A stretch of DNA of 37,512 nt, from NCBI RefSeq assembly GCF_001238275.1, contig NZ_LGTB01000061.1:1-37512 (forward strand), written 5' to 3'. A model generated the notes under the pieces. The model was not told the DNA's origin and ran no database searches. It was given only the letters and a program-made list of their open reading frames with translations. This DNA is from Bradyrhizobium viridifuturi (GTDB lineage: Bacteria > Pseudomonadota > Alphaproteobacteria > Rhizobiales > Xanthobacteraceae). Shown one piece after another: positions 17,840 to 26,283 of the stretch. Made by a program: the position numbers and the translations under genes. The stretch's first letter is position 1, and each line of letters opens with the position of its first letter.

Positions 17840-18124
17840 CTAACGGCGGTCGTAGGACCAGCCGAACACTCCGCTGCGGCGGACCTCGGGTTCCGCGGCT
17901 GGAGCGGCCGCCGGTGCTTCCGCCTGCGGCGCAGCCGGTGCGGGTGCGGGCAAGTTGTCACACTTCAGCGAGTAGACCAGTTCACCCTTCGCGGTACGAC
18001 CAATCGGAGCGCACGCGTCGACAGCCGGCGGCGCGGGCCTTGCGGCCGGTTTGATGGTCGTCGGCTTGGTCTGCGCCATGGCGGGCGATGCCAGCAACAG
18101 CAGGATCGGCAGGACCTTGTTCAT
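17840..18124 (-). CDS. Small exported Ala/Pro-rich protein
   Basis: A 94-residue product with a clear Sec signal peptide (N-K-V-L-P-I-L-L-L-L-A-S-P-A-M-A-Q, cleavage near residue 18). The mature part has two Cys (about 38 and 55) that could form one disulfide, flanked by Pro/Ala-rich low-complexity tracts, and ends F-G-W-S-Y-D-R-R. I do not recognise a family; similar short periplasmic or surface proteins of unknown role are common in rhizobia. A GAGAG ribosome site lies upstream of ATG 18124. It is divergent from the next small exported protein and may share its control region. Confidence 0.65.
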   Translation of the reverse strand: MNKVLPILLLLASPAMAQTKPTTIKPAARPAPPAVDACAPIGRTAKGELVYSLKCDNLPAPAPAAPQAEAPAAAPAAEPEVRRSGVFGWSYDRR

Positions 18125-18357
18125 GGGCGGCTCTCGAACATCCGTGCATTGAACCGGACCGAACCGGCAAAGTCCACGACAACACCGACCCGCCAGTGCC
18201 GATTATTTGGTCGTGACCAAGAAATTTGCTCGCTACTTCGTGACCCCTGCCGCCATCGCGGCTGGCTCATGCGAGCGATAGATAAGCGGCTCAGCGACGT
18301 GGTTCGCAGGCAATGCGCATCACGTCGGTGCACCAAATCGCCAAAGGGAGAGAGACA

Positions 18358-18588
18358 TTGTCCAGGCTATTCCTCATCGCACTCGGCTCGATTCTCGTCG
18401 GCGCGGCATTGGTTGGGCCCGCGACGGCAGCCGAACGTCATCCCGCCAAGCCGGACCGGAATGCCAGCGTCCAGACCCCGGCGCGCACCATCGACGCCTA
18501 CGCGGCTTGGCCGCGGCCGACGCCTGAAGTGTACGCCGGACTGTCGAGCTATTATCGGGGCGGCTATTCGGCCCCGGCTGGGCGCTGA
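18358..18588 (+). CDS. Small exported protein of unknown role, TTG start
   Basis: A 76-residue product read from a TTG at 18358, chosen because GGGAGA sits six bases before it and the hydrophobic signal segment (L-F-L-I-A-L-G-S-I-L-V-G-A-A-L-V-G, cleavage after A-T-A-A) begins at once. A longer frame from ATG 18313 would put 15 polar residues before the signal. The mature part is basic and Tyr/Ser/Gly-rich at the end (L-S-S-Y-Y-R-G-G-Y). No family is recognised. Confidence 0.55.
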   Translation: MSRLFLIALGSILVGAALVGPATAAERHPAKPDRNASVQTPARTIDAYAAWPRPTPEVYAGLSSYYRGGYSAPAGR

Positions 18589-19470
18589 CGCCAGCACCAA
18601 AATTGCGGCTACATCGGCTCACAATGTCGCCGGCTATCTCTGGGGACCCTCAACGCAGGTAGGACTCCCCCGGGGTGGCTGGCGCCATCTGCCGTCCGAC
18701 CGGGCCGCCAACGGCGAGCAGCGCCGGGAGATACGGCGACGTGATCAGCAGCGCGTTGGGCAAACCGATCCCCGCCGAGACGCGCGTCGCATCGTATCGA
18801 TTATTTCAGTAAAATCAATATGTTGAATATGGTTTGGCGGGAGAGATCGAACCTCCAAACTGAGGAATCAAAATTGTTCGCTTGCGGCGCAAACCGGACT
18901 TTCGGCGGCACGGTGATGCCGAAGCGAAGAATCTGGCGATGAATGGAGGAGCGATCGATTCCGCGCGAGCGCCACTAGACCGTGCGCGGCTGATCGCGGT
19001 CACCGTGTGTGGTCCGGAGGTCAGAAGACGAGCAGCGATCTCCCCTCACATGCAAGAGCACAACAGCGCGCGCTGTGAGGCGTCAGTCGCGTTCGAAAAT
19101 CTTGGCGCCAGGGTAGATTCGCCTGGCGTACGCGACGACCCGCTCTCGCTGCTGGGTCTCCAGGAACGGAGTTGGATTTTGCACGACCCGACGACGAGGT
19201 GCCAAAGGCCATTAAGCTTCTGAATGTTGATGATCATTGGAGCGTTCCTCGAAGAACCCGCGTTCCTAAGACGTCCAGAGGTGCAGTAGGAGTGCGTTGT
19301 CGGGGCCTGGACGACCGCTTATGGCATCGCGTCCATACTGGTGGACCATCTGCGCCTTGGTCTGCTTCTTCTAGCGTTGCCTTCTGCTCGCTTTTTGCCG
19401 GGAGCGCTATTCCGGTCGAATACGTTCGGGAAAATACGTAAGGTAGATGCGCCTGCAATTCGATGCAGCT

Positions 19471-19508
19471 GAAAGCAAAAACCCGGCAGCCAATGAAGAC
19501 CGCCGGGT
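19471..19508 (-). terminator. Orphan rho-independent terminator on the minus strand
   Basis: On the minus strand a 7-bp stem acccggc/gccgggt (19481-19487 with 19502-19508) is followed at once by TTTTTGCTTT, the classic tail. No minus-strand protein gene ends here: the nearest candidate frames upstream look non-coding. It may close a small RNA transcribed from about 19.5-19.75 kb, or be a leftover of a lost gene. Confidence 0.6.
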
Positions 19509-19752
19509 GAACGCCAGTATTGTCTCGGGGATGAAATGCATTCCCCTTCTGCCGGATTTTTTCTGTGCGTGCTATCCGGGCGACTACGCTCGGAGTTTGT
19601 ACGTGGGTCAAAGCGGGTCCGCAAAGATGCCCCGTGGGTTGAGGCCAAGGCGCTGCAGTCCCTCACGCCCTTTTTCCTCTGTGCGTGCGCTGCTCGGCTT
19701 TGGCCGCGCGGCTTCGAGCGGCCGTCTGCCATCCCGTTTGGCTCTGCTCGGA

Positions 19753-19766
19753 TTGATCCACGTCAG
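19753..19766 (+). promoter_or_regulatory. Near-match FixK/FNR-type box before the small membrane protein
   Basis: TTGATCCACGTCAG differs from the TTGA-N6-TCAA pattern only at the last base. Its centre is 65.5 bases before the ATG at 19825, inside the narrow 54-68 range of the other boxes in this window, which is why a one-base mismatch is still reported. Confidence 0.45.
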
Positions 19767-19824
19767 CACCTCCGCTCATGCTCGGCTTTAGCCTTCCAGA
19801 ACTTGCAAGATCGGGAGGTGGGCC

Positions 19825-19926
19825 ATGCAAGTTCCGACATTGGGTGATGTGTGCCTTGTGATCACGATCACAGGCATGGTCATGCTGATCGAGATCGGGG
19901 TTTTCGTCGCCTTGGGGCTCGTCTGA
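19825..19926 (+). CDS. 33-residue single-helix membrane protein (small ORF)
   Basis: ATG 19825 follows a strong GGGAGG ribosome site at good spacing and opens a 33-codon frame ending TGA at 19924-19926. After a short polar start (M-Q-V-P-T-L-G-D-V) the chain is almost entirely hydrophobic (V-I-T-I-T-G-M-V-M-L-I-E-I-G-V-F-V-A-L-G-L-V) with one Glu in the middle, long enough for one membrane span. No family is recognised. A near-match FixK box lies at the usual distance upstream, suggesting low-oxygen expression. Small one-helix proteins often tune larger membrane complexes; a partner cannot be named here. Confidence 0.6.
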   Translation: MQVPTLGDVCLVITITGMVMLIEIGVFVALGLV

Positions 19927-20174
19927 GCCGTCGCGCGTTGATGCCGATGGATGGCGCTAACGGGCCGCATCTTTTCGCTATGCCCGCGGCAACGTTGAAT
20001 TGCGCCGATGCAGCGTCCCGTGGCGCTACGATTATTTGATGTAGCGCAACGAACGAGATGGAAGGAACCATCAGGGTTCGTTCGGTTGCGAATGGGTTTG
20101 CCGTGCGGGAACCCGGATTTGGAGCGCGCAACTAGGGCGGCTGTTGGGGCGACCCCTTGCTAGCAGTCACCCGA

Positions 20175-20201
20175 AAGAGGCCGCCTTATCGGCGGCCTCT
20201 T
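20175..20201 (+). terminator. Rho-independent terminator
   Basis: An 11-bp perfect stem (aagaggccgcc with ggcggcctctt) around the loop ttatc, followed by ccatttcc. It would end a plus-strand transcript coming from the small membrane protein gene about 250 bases upstream and insulate the cytochrome gene after it. Confidence 0.75.
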
Positions 20202-20380
20202 CCATTTCCATGCTTCATCAACGGTCGGCGCGATGCAGTTGCTAGTTGCTCTCAATAGAGGTGGCTGACACACGGCTAACGGCATCGGGATGGGTCGGCT
20301 TCGGCGTGCCCAAAGCGGATCAGCCGACCAGAGCAATGCCTGCAGCGGCAACGAGGTACAGGGGCCAGGCACCTCAGAGC

Positions 20381-20394
20381 TTGATCCAGCGCAA
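20381..20394 (+). promoter_or_regulatory. FixK-type box before the cytochrome gene
   Basis: TTGATCCAGCGCAA fits the TTGATC-N2-GCGCAA variant known for rhizobial FixK2 sites. Its centre is 61.5 bases before ATG 20449, compatible with activation at about -41.5 and a 20-base leader. Confidence 0.65.
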
Positions 20395-20448
20395 GATGTC
20401 GGGCCGCGATCTTCGTTAGTTTGGCGTCCGTCAACGAGGGATCATCAG

Positions 20449-20934
20449 ATGAAATTACGGAACTGGTGTGCGGCCCTAGCGCTCTCGGGCGCGGTTACCT
20501 CCGCAGTAGCCCAATCGGACTTCTCACCCTCTCCCACCGCAAGAAAGTATGCACCTCGTTTGGTCGAGATCATGAGCGCGGCGCAGCTCCAGCATCTGAA
20601 GCTCTGGTTGGCCGGCAAGGACAAGAATTGGGATCTGGCTGCATATGAATTGCGCCAGTTGACCGACAGCATCGCCGAGGCTGCTGTGCTCTATCCAGGC
20701 ATTCCTGTAGACAACGTGACGACAATGATGGCGCCACTGCTCTCAGTCTCAGATGCGATTGCAGCAAAGGATAGCCGCAAGTTCGCTGGCTCTATGAAAG
20801 GACTCACCGATGGCTGCAATGCGTGTCATAGCTCGATGGAACGCGGCTTCGTCGTCGTGAGACTGCCAACCGACCGGTTCTTGCCCGCCAATCAGCTGTT
20901 TGCGCCCCAAGGAAAGGCCGACGTGAGGCGTTAA
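20449..20934 (+). CDS. Periplasmic c-type cytochrome-like protein with one C-terminal haem site
   Basis: A 161-residue exported protein. A signal peptide (L-R-N-W-C-A-A-L-A-L-S-G-A-V-T-S-A-V-A-Q) ends near residue 22. The mature part is mostly helical and carries a single haem motif C-N-A-C-H at about residue 123, near the C-terminal end, as in class II cytochromes (cytochrome c'/c-556) and not class I. ATG 20449 was chosen because GAGGG and the signal peptide follow the usual order; the frame is open upstream without coding character. Its FixK-type box suggests use under low oxygen, for electron transfer or gas binding. The exact family is not certain. Confidence 0.72.
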   Translation: MKLRNWCAALALSGAVTSAVAQSDFSPSPTARKYAPRLVEIMSAAQLQHLKLWLAGKDKNWDLAAYELRQLTDSIAEAAVLYPGIPVDNVTTMMAPLLSVSDAIAAKDSRKFAGSMKGLTDGCNACHSSMERGFVVVRLPTDRFLPANQLFAPQGKADVRR

Positions 20935-21041
20935 CACCGACCTCGCGCATACTGCTCCTGGCCCCAACTCTCTGGCGGCGGCGGTCTGATCTTTCTCATT
21001 TTTGCGACACGGTTAGCGTGATCTCCGGGCCAAACCTCGTC

Positions 21042-21055
21042 TTGAGCAAGATCAA
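21042..21055 (+). promoter_or_regulatory. FixK/FNR-type box before the groEL operon
   Basis: TTGAGCAAGATCAA, a full TTGA-N6-TCAA palindrome. Centre 63.5 bases before ATG 21112. A TATCTT at 21078-21083 sits where a -10 element should be for class II activation. Confidence 0.75.
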
Positions 21056-21111
21056 GTACCGGGGTTTTCGCGAGGCATATCTTTTCAAATCAAGCCTCTG
21101 GAGACCAACCA

Positions 21112-22737
21112 ATGCCCCCCCATAAGCAGGTCCTGTTTCATTCGGCTGCGCGTGAGAAGGTACTGCACGGCGCCACTCTGCTCGCCGACGCTGTGCGGGT
21201 AACGCTGGGCCCCAAGTCCAAATCCGTGTTGATCCAGAAGAGCTGGGGACCGCCGGTCGTGTGCAATGACGGCGTGACCATTGCGAAGGAATTCAATCTA
21301 AAGGATCCGGAAGAGAATCTCGGTGCGCAGGTGCTCAGGCAAGCCGCTGAGCGAACCGGGGACGTGGTTGGCGATGGAACCAGTACCTCGACGATCCTGG
21401 CTCATGCCATTCTAGCGGACGGCGTCCGCAACGTCGTTGCAGGGGCGAGTGCGATCGACCTCAAGCGCGGTCTGGATCGTGCGTCGCATGCTGCGATCGA
21501 CGCGCTGCGTGCAATGGCTCGACCAGTCAAGACTCAGGCGGAGAAAGCGCAGGTCGCAACGATTTCGGCTCACAATGACCCATCGATCGGCGCGCTCGTC
21601 GCCGAAGCGCTGGAGAAGGTCGGCGACGACGGCGTTATTTCCGTCGAGGAGTCCAAGACCACGGAGACCTTGCTCGAAGTCGTCGAGGGCATGAAGTTCG
21701 ACCGCGGTTTTCTGTCGCCCTATTTCGTGACCGACGCCGACCGAATGGAGGCCGTACTCGAGGATCCGGTGGTGCTGCTTTGCGATCACAAGATCGGCGC
21801 GCTGCAGGATGTCGTTGCGCTGCTCGAACAGGTTGTGAAGTCAGGACGTCCGCTCTTGGTCATTGCCGAGGACATCGAGGGTGAGGCCCTGGCTACCCTG
21901 ATCGTCAACCAGCTTCGGGGGGTGTTGAAGGGCTGCGCCGTCAAGGCGCCAGGCTTTGGTGATCGTCGAAAGGCGATGCTGGAGGACATTGCCGTCCTGA
22001 CCGGGGCGCAGGTCATTTCCGAGGAACTCGGGTTGAAGCTCGAAAGCGCCGGCCTTCAACAACTGGGCCGCACAACCCGCGTGGTTGCCGACCGGGAAAA
22101 TACGACGCTCATCGGGGGTGGTGGTGAGAAGGCCCGCATCGAGGGTCGGATACAGCAGATCCGTCGCGAGATCGAGAAGACCACCAGCGACTACGATCGC
22201 GAGAAGCTCCAGGAGCGTTTGGCCAAGCTGTCCGGTGGCGTTGCGGTCATTCGTGTCGGCGCCCCGACGGAAGCCGAAATGAAGGCCAAGAAGGAAGCGC
22301 TGGACGATGCCATCAGTTCGACCAAGGCGGCAGTTGCCGAGGGCATTGTACCCGGCGGCGGACTGGCCCTCCTGCGCTGCATCGAAAAGGTGGGCAGGGA
22401 AGAGGAGCGCTGCGAGGGCGACGAAAGAACTGGCGTTCAGATTCTCAAGCGGGCCCTTGAGGCGCCGGCCCGCCAGATCGCCGAGAACTCGGCCGCGGAC
22501 GGTGGAGTTGTCGTCGCGCGGATGATGGCCGGCCAGGACAACACGGGCTTTGACGCCGCTCGCAAAACCTATCTCGACCTCGTCGCGGCCGGCATCGTGG
22601 ATCCTGTCAAGGTGGTGCGGATCGCGCTCGAAAATGCCGTTTCCGTAGCAAGTGTGCTCCTTCTCACGGAAGCCACCATGACGGAAATTCCGGAGCCGAA
22701 ACTGGAGCGGCGCCCTGATCCAGAGATGGCCTTTTGA
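21112..22737 (+). CDS. groEL: Orphan GroEL paralogue (60 kDa chaperonin)
   Basis: At 541 residues it is full length. Key parts are present: V-T-L-G-P-K near residue 30, G-D-G-T-S-T-S-T with the ATPase Asp at about 88, E-D-I-E-G-E-A-L in the apical domain, and G-G-G-L-A-L near 419. Two points are unusual. There is no groES gene beside it, and the C-terminus ends P-D-P-E-M-A-F in place of the Gly-Gly-Met repeats of housekeeping GroEL. The substitution T-S-T for T-T-A in the nucleotide loop is also atypical. It starts an operon with a glucosidase (13 bases on) and PfkB, behind a FixK-type box, so it is likely a low-oxygen chaperonin that shares GroES with another copy elsewhere. Confidence 0.93.
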   Translation: MPPHKQVLFHSAAREKVLHGATLLADAVRVTLGPKSKSVLIQKSWGPPVVCNDGVTIAKEFNLKDPEENLGAQVLRQAAERTGDVVGDGTSTSTILAHAILADGVRNVVAGASAIDLKRGLDRASHAAIDALRAMARPVKTQAEKAQVATISAHNDPSIGALVAEALEKVGDDGVISVEESKTTETLLEVVEGMKFDRGFLSPYFVTDADRMEAVLEDPVVLLCDHKIGALQDVVALLEQVVKSGRPLLVIAEDIEGEALATLIVNQLRGVLKGCAVKAPGFGDRRKAMLEDIAVLTGAQVISEELGLKLESAGLQQLGRTTRVVADRENTTLIGGGGEKARIEGRIQQIRREIEKTTSDYDREKLQERLAKLSGGVAVIRVGAPTEAEMKAKKEALDDAISSTKAAVAEGIVPGGGLALLRCIEKVGREEERCEGDERTGVQILKRALEAPARQIAENSAADGGVVVARMMAGQDNTGFDAARKTYLDLVAAGIVDPVKVVRIALENAVSVASVLLLTEATMTEIPEPKLERRPDPEMAF

Positions 22738-22750
22738 TTGGAGGTGCCCG

Positions 22751-24094
22751 ATGTCCGATTTCGTCTGGGGCGTTTCGACCTCCAGCTTTCAAATCGAAGG
22801 CGGAGCGCGCGTCGACGGACGGGGCGAGAGCATCTGGGACAGGTTTTGCCGCCAGCCGGGCAAGGTCAAGAACGGTGATACCGGCGATTTGGCCTGCGAT
22901 CACTATCACCGCTTCCGCGAAGACATCGCCCTCATGCGCGATATGGGAGTTGGTGCCTACCGTTTTTCGATATCATGGCCCCGCGTCCAGCCGGGCGGAC
23001 GCGGCCTGTGCAACGAACCTGGACTGGCTTTCTACGATCGATTGATCGACGGACTTCTCTCTGCAGGCATCGAGCCCTGGATCTGCCTGTATCATTGGGA
23101 CCTGCCGCAAGCACTTCACGAACTCGGAGGTTGGCAGGCCAGGGACATCGTCGGCTGGTTCGCCGACTATGCGGCACTGGTTGGGAAGCGCTACGGCGAT
23201 CGCGTCAAGCGATATGCCACGTTCAACGAACCCTGCGTCTTCACCCTGTTCGGATACGGATTGGGTTGGCATGCTCCCGGCATCGCCGATGCCGATGCGC
23301 TGCATAAGGCGATTCATCACGTCAATCTGAGCCACGGCACTGCCGTCGGAGTGCTTCGCGACCTGGTCAAGGGAGCTTCACTGGGAGCAATTCACAATCG
23401 CCAGCCGTGCTATCCGGCTACCCCGAATCCCGCCGATGAGGCAGCCGCCCTCAAATTCGCGAACTATTGGAACGACGCGTTTCCCTTTCCCCAGCACTTC
23501 GCGTCCTACCCTCCCCTTCTCGCCAAACTCATGGAGCCATTTCAGCAACCCGGTGACATGGCAGCGATCGCAAAGCCGGTCGACTGGTTTGGCTTGAATC
23601 ACTATTCACCGCACTACATCAAGGCCGACTCCAACCTGCTTGGCGCCACATTCGGTGCGCCTCCTGTCGATATCCCTCGAACTGCCATCGGTTGGCCGAT
23701 CGTTCCGAACGCGTTTCGCGATACTATCATCGACGTCGGCAAGCGTTTCCGCCTGCCCATCTATGTGCTCGAAAACGGCACCGCCGCCGATGATCGATTC
23801 GACCGTTCAGGCACCGTGCATGACTCTGAGCGGATCGCTTACCTGCAGGCGTACATCAAGGCAATGCAGGAGGCGATCACGGCAGGAGCCGATGTGCGCG
23901 GCTATTTCGTCTGGTCACTTCTCGACAATTTCGAGTGGACGGCCGGCTACTCCCAACGCTTTGGCCTCGTCCACGTCGATTACGTCACGCAACGCCGGAC
24001 GCTCAAAGCATCAGCTCACTGGTATTCCGACCTGGTGGCGGCCCATCGCTCGCAAGACGCTCGAGGTGGCGTGGAATCAGCGGCATTGGCATGA
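22751..24094 (+). CDS. GH1 family beta-glucosidase
   Basis: A 447-residue cytosolic glycoside hydrolase of family 1, normal length. The acid/base Glu is in T-F-N-E-P (about residue 160), the nucleophile in Y-V-L-E-N-G (about 341, with L-E-N-G where most have T-E-N-G). Glucose-site residues include F-V-W-G-V-S-T-S-S-F-Q-I-E-G at the start and W-S-L-L-D-N-F-E-W near 393. It releases glucose from beta-glucosides or related oligosaccharides. It follows groEL by 13 bases with a GGAGG ribosome site and overlaps pfkB by ATGA, so freed sugar could be phosphorylated and passed to the adjacent kinase step during low-oxygen sugar use. Confidence 0.92.
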   Translation: MSDFVWGVSTSSFQIEGGARVDGRGESIWDRFCRQPGKVKNGDTGDLACDHYHRFREDIALMRDMGVGAYRFSISWPRVQPGGRGLCNEPGLAFYDRLIDGLLSAGIEPWICLYHWDLPQALHELGGWQARDIVGWFADYAALVGKRYGDRVKRYATFNEPCVFTLFGYGLGWHAPGIADADALHKAIHHVNLSHGTAVGVLRDLVKGASLGAIHNRQPCYPATPNPADEAAALKFANYWNDAFPFPQHFASYPPLLAKLMEPFQQPGDMAAIAKPVDWFGLNHYSPHYIKADSNLLGATFGAPPVDIPRTAIGWPIVPNAFRDTIIDVGKRFRLPIYVLENGTAADDRFDRSGTVHDSERIAYLQAYIKAMQEAITAGADVRGYFVWSLLDNFEWTAGYSQRFGLVHVDYVTQRRTLKASAHWYSDLVAAHRSQDARGGVESAALA

Positions 24095-25047
24095 GCGACA
24101 TCGTAACCTTGACCGTCAATCCTGCTGTAGACGTCGCCATTACAGTTGACACGATCCGCCCCATCTTCAAGCTGCGCGCAAAATCGCAACGGCACGACCC
24201 AGGCGGCGGCGGTATCAACGTTGCCCGCGTCATCCACCGGCTGGGCGGGTCGGTCAGCGCGATATATCCAGCAGGCGGCCCCATCGGCGAACTGCTCACC
24301 AAGCTCGTCGAAAAGGAAGGCGTCGCAAGCAAGACCGTCCGCATCGCGGGCAACACGCGCGAGGATTTCTTCGTCGCGGAAGCCAGTACCGGCCAGCAAT
24401 ACCGGTTCATCCTGGCCGGTCCGCAACTCGCCGAACATGAATGGTCCGCTTGCCTCGATCTACTCTCGAGCCTGGACCCGTTTCCCGATTTCGTCGTCGC
24501 GAGCGGGAGCCTTCCCGAAGGAGCGCCCGACGATTTCTACGCAAGGGTCATTGCCCTGTCCAAACGGCGTGGGGCGAGAACAGTTGTCGACACATCCGGC
24601 CCTGCGCTTTCCGCTGCAGTTTCAGCGGGAGTCGACGTCATCAAGCCGAATCTGCGGGAGATGCGGGATCTCATCGGATACCAGCCCGCGGACGTCAACG
24701 AGTGGATAGCCGCAGCCAAAGATGTCGTGAATGAGCGGCAAGCCAAGGTTATTGCACTGACGATGGGGCATCTGGGCGCGGCACTTGTCACCAATGACCG
24801 CGTTCTGCGCGCGCAGCCGCTGCCCATAACCCCTCGTAGTGCGGTAGGCGCCGGCGATAGCTTTCTTGGCGCCCTGATATGGCGGCTCGCTGCTGACGCC
24901 GACCTTCGCGACTGCTTCCGCTGGGCAATGGCCGCCGGGGCAGCCGCCCTTCTCAATGAAGGCACGGAATTGTGCCGGCCTGATGATGTTAATCGGCTCG
25001 CCGACCTTGTCGTCACGGAAGTGTTGTCAGGGTCACCGCCGGAATAG
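24091..25047 (+). CDS. pfkB: PfkB-type sugar-phosphate kinase (6-phosphofructokinase II-like)
   Basis: A 318-residue ribokinase-family enzyme. The N-terminal signature V-T-L-T-V-N-P-A-V-D and G-G-G-G-I-N-V-A-R near residue 40 mark the PfkB/LacC group. The catalytic loop is S-A-V-G-A-G-D-S-F-L-G-A (Asp at about 255), the base being that Asp, with T-M-G-H-L-G-A-A before it. It likely phosphorylates fructose-6-phosphate or tagatose-6-phosphate. It overlaps the glucosidase stop by ATGA, and its own end overlaps by 35 bases the 3' end of the convergent half-transporter gene. Mycobacterial PfkB (Rv2029c) is a DosR dormancy gene, a parallel with this low-oxygen setting. Confidence 0.88.
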   Translation: MSDIVTLTVNPAVDVAITVDTIRPIFKLRAKSQRHDPGGGGINVARVIHRLGGSVSAIYPAGGPIGELLTKLVEKEGVASKTVRIAGNTREDFFVAEASTGQQYRFILAGPQLAEHEWSACLDLLSSLDPFPDFVVASGSLPEGAPDDFYARVIALSKRRGARTVVDTSGPALSAAVSAGVDVIKPNLREMRDLIGYQPADVNEWIAAAKDVVNERQAKVIALTMGHLGAALVTNDRVLRAQPLPITPRSAVGAGDSFLGALIWRLAADADLRDCFRWAMAAGAAALLNEGTELCRPDDVNRLADLVVTEVLSGSPPE

Positions 25048-26149
25048 CCGGCTCAGCCGCTTTTTCCGCTGGCGTTGCGTGGTCGAGCTGATCGAGCGCC
25101 AACAGCAGCCCTCCAACGCGCTCAAGCGAGGAGTCCCAATCGGCGACCCTGCCGTAGTTGTCGACGAGCCAGTTGAATGATCCCTGCACAAGGGTGAATG
25201 CCGCGGCCGCTTGGGTTAGTTCGCCAAGGGTCATGGCGCCCGCCAGGAATTTGGGTGCGCACAAGACGAGACCCATGACCGGCGCCAGCAGCGAATTGCC
25301 CTGCGAGACCAGGGTCGTGCGCATCAACTGCCAGCATAAGTGGCGCCACCGGGTCAGCGCATTCTGAAGCCCCTCTCCGAGCGCACGTTTGACGCCGGCT
25401 TCTTGCTCCCTGGACGTTATTCCTTCCCCGATGTCTCTGAGCAGATGCGCCGCTGTAATCAACTCCGCCTCGCTCTGGTTCTTCAGCTGAATGACTCCTG
25501 GCAGGGGCGATCCGACAACGAGCATTGCGCTCGTCGCAATGCTCGAATAGACAACGACACCTACGACGAGATATCCCGGAATCCACACGCCGTGGCCGTA
25601 GACGGTGAAATTGATGCTCCCTCCGACGCTCCAGAGCACCTGCAGGAAGATGATTGCCGTGAGGAGCGAGGAAACCAATCCGAGCGCGAAATCAATAGGT
25701 GCATCCGTTGCAATGCGGGCGTCCTCCGCAATCCGATATTCAGGAATCTGCTGCTCGACTTGAACTTGTGCCAGGCGAGCATATCGGTCGTTCTCGACCC
25801 AGTAACTGATCAAGTGCAGGCTTAGCCACTCGCGCCATCTGCGTTGAACCGTCATGCGTCCCCAAACCGAGGTGACGGCGAGCGCGATACTCGCCAGACA
25901 GAGTGGGATCAACCGAACCGCCTGCGTCTGGAGACGGTGCGCATCCCTTGCTTCCAGCGCATCGAAGAAATCACGATTCCAGTAGTTGAACAGGAACTGC
26001 GTGTAGAGTTGCAGGACAACGATAACCACCAAGGAGGCGCAGAGCAGCCAAACCTGCCGCGCGGACGGGCCGCGCCAGAAGGCTGATGCGCTTTCCCAGA
26101 AGCGGGACCACTCCTTGGATGGCTCGCCGAGGCTCTGATCGAGGATCAT
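25013..26149 (-). CDS. YddA/SbmA-type ABC transporter membrane domain lacking its ATPase
   Basis: A 378-residue protein with an ABC_membrane_2 domain: about six membrane spans, the motif N-Y-W-N-R-D-F-F-D-A-L-E-A-R-D near residues 55-70, and W-R-E-W-L-S. It stops at a point where members of this family normally enter a linker followed by an ATP-binding domain (L-E-R-V-G-G-L-L-L-A-L-D-Q-L). No Walker motifs are present, and the DNA beyond the stop encodes pfkB on the other strand. Either the ATPase domain was lost when pfkB was placed here, or this is an SbmA-like energy-independent form. ATG 26149 has a usable ribosome region. It is divergent from ppsA. Confidence 0.82.
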   Translation of the reverse strand: MILDQSLGEPSKEWSRFWESASAFWRGPSARQVWLLCASLVVIVVLQLYTQFLFNYWNRDFFDALEARDAHRLQTQAVRLIPLCLASIALAVTSVWGRMTVQRRWREWLSLHLISYWVENDRYARLAQVQVEQQIPEYRIAEDARIATDAPIDFALGLVSSLLTAIIFLQVLWSVGGSINFTVYGHGVWIPGYLVVGVVVYSSIATSAMLVVGSPLPGVIQLKNQSEAELITAAHLLRDIGEGITSREQEAGVKRALGEGLQNALTRWRHLCWQLMRTTLVSQGNSLLAPVMGLVLCAPKFLAGAMTLGELTQAAAAFTLVQGSFNWLVDNYGRVADWDSSLERVGGLLLALDQLDHATPAEKAAEPAIPAVTLTTLP

Positions 26150-26184
26150 TTGATCGAAGGATACGGATCATCGCTGCCTCTCAA

Positions 26185-26198
26185 TTGATCTTTCGCAA
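26185..26198 (+). promoter_or_regulatory. Possible degenerate FixK box before ppsA
   Basis: TTGATCTTTCGCAA keeps TTGATC and GCAA of the variant FixK2 form but lacks full symmetry. Its centre is 92.5 bases before ATG 26284, longer than for the other sites, which would mean a 51-base leader. Weak. Confidence 0.3.
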
Positions 26199-26283
26199 GG
26201 CCTGACGGGGCCAATCCCGCACACTGCCAATCGCAACTTCGGTTGCCATGAGGCGCACGCATGCTGCATTGCGGGAGAACCCG

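Larger units (their letters stand above)
18589..19824. other. Gene-poor junction region
   Basis: About 1.2 kb without a convincing protein gene on either strand: open frames here have no ribosome sites, no family character and unusual composition. It holds a T-tailed hairpin on the minus strand (19471-19508) and a near-match FixK box (19753-19766), both listed separately. A T-arm-like string near 18840-18865 resembles a tRNA end but lacks a partner. The stretch separates the purine locus from the low-oxygen island and may be an old insertion or deletion scar. Confidence 0.5.
19927..20448. other. Intergenic stretch with terminator and cytochrome promoter
   Basis: About 520 bases. It contains a strong terminator (20175-20201) and the FixK box of the cytochrome gene (20381-20394). 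A 25-codon frame from ATG 20058 (begins M-E-G-T-I-R-V-R-S-V) has protein-like character but no clear ribosome site, so it is only mentioned. Nothing else is supported. Confidence 0.5.

Noticed and set aside
18836..18866. tRNA 3'-end-like string on the minus strand (GGTTCGATC with flanking GGAGG)
   Set aside because: The G53-C61 pair is missing, and no matching acceptor or anticodon arm lies at the right distance; at most an old remnant.
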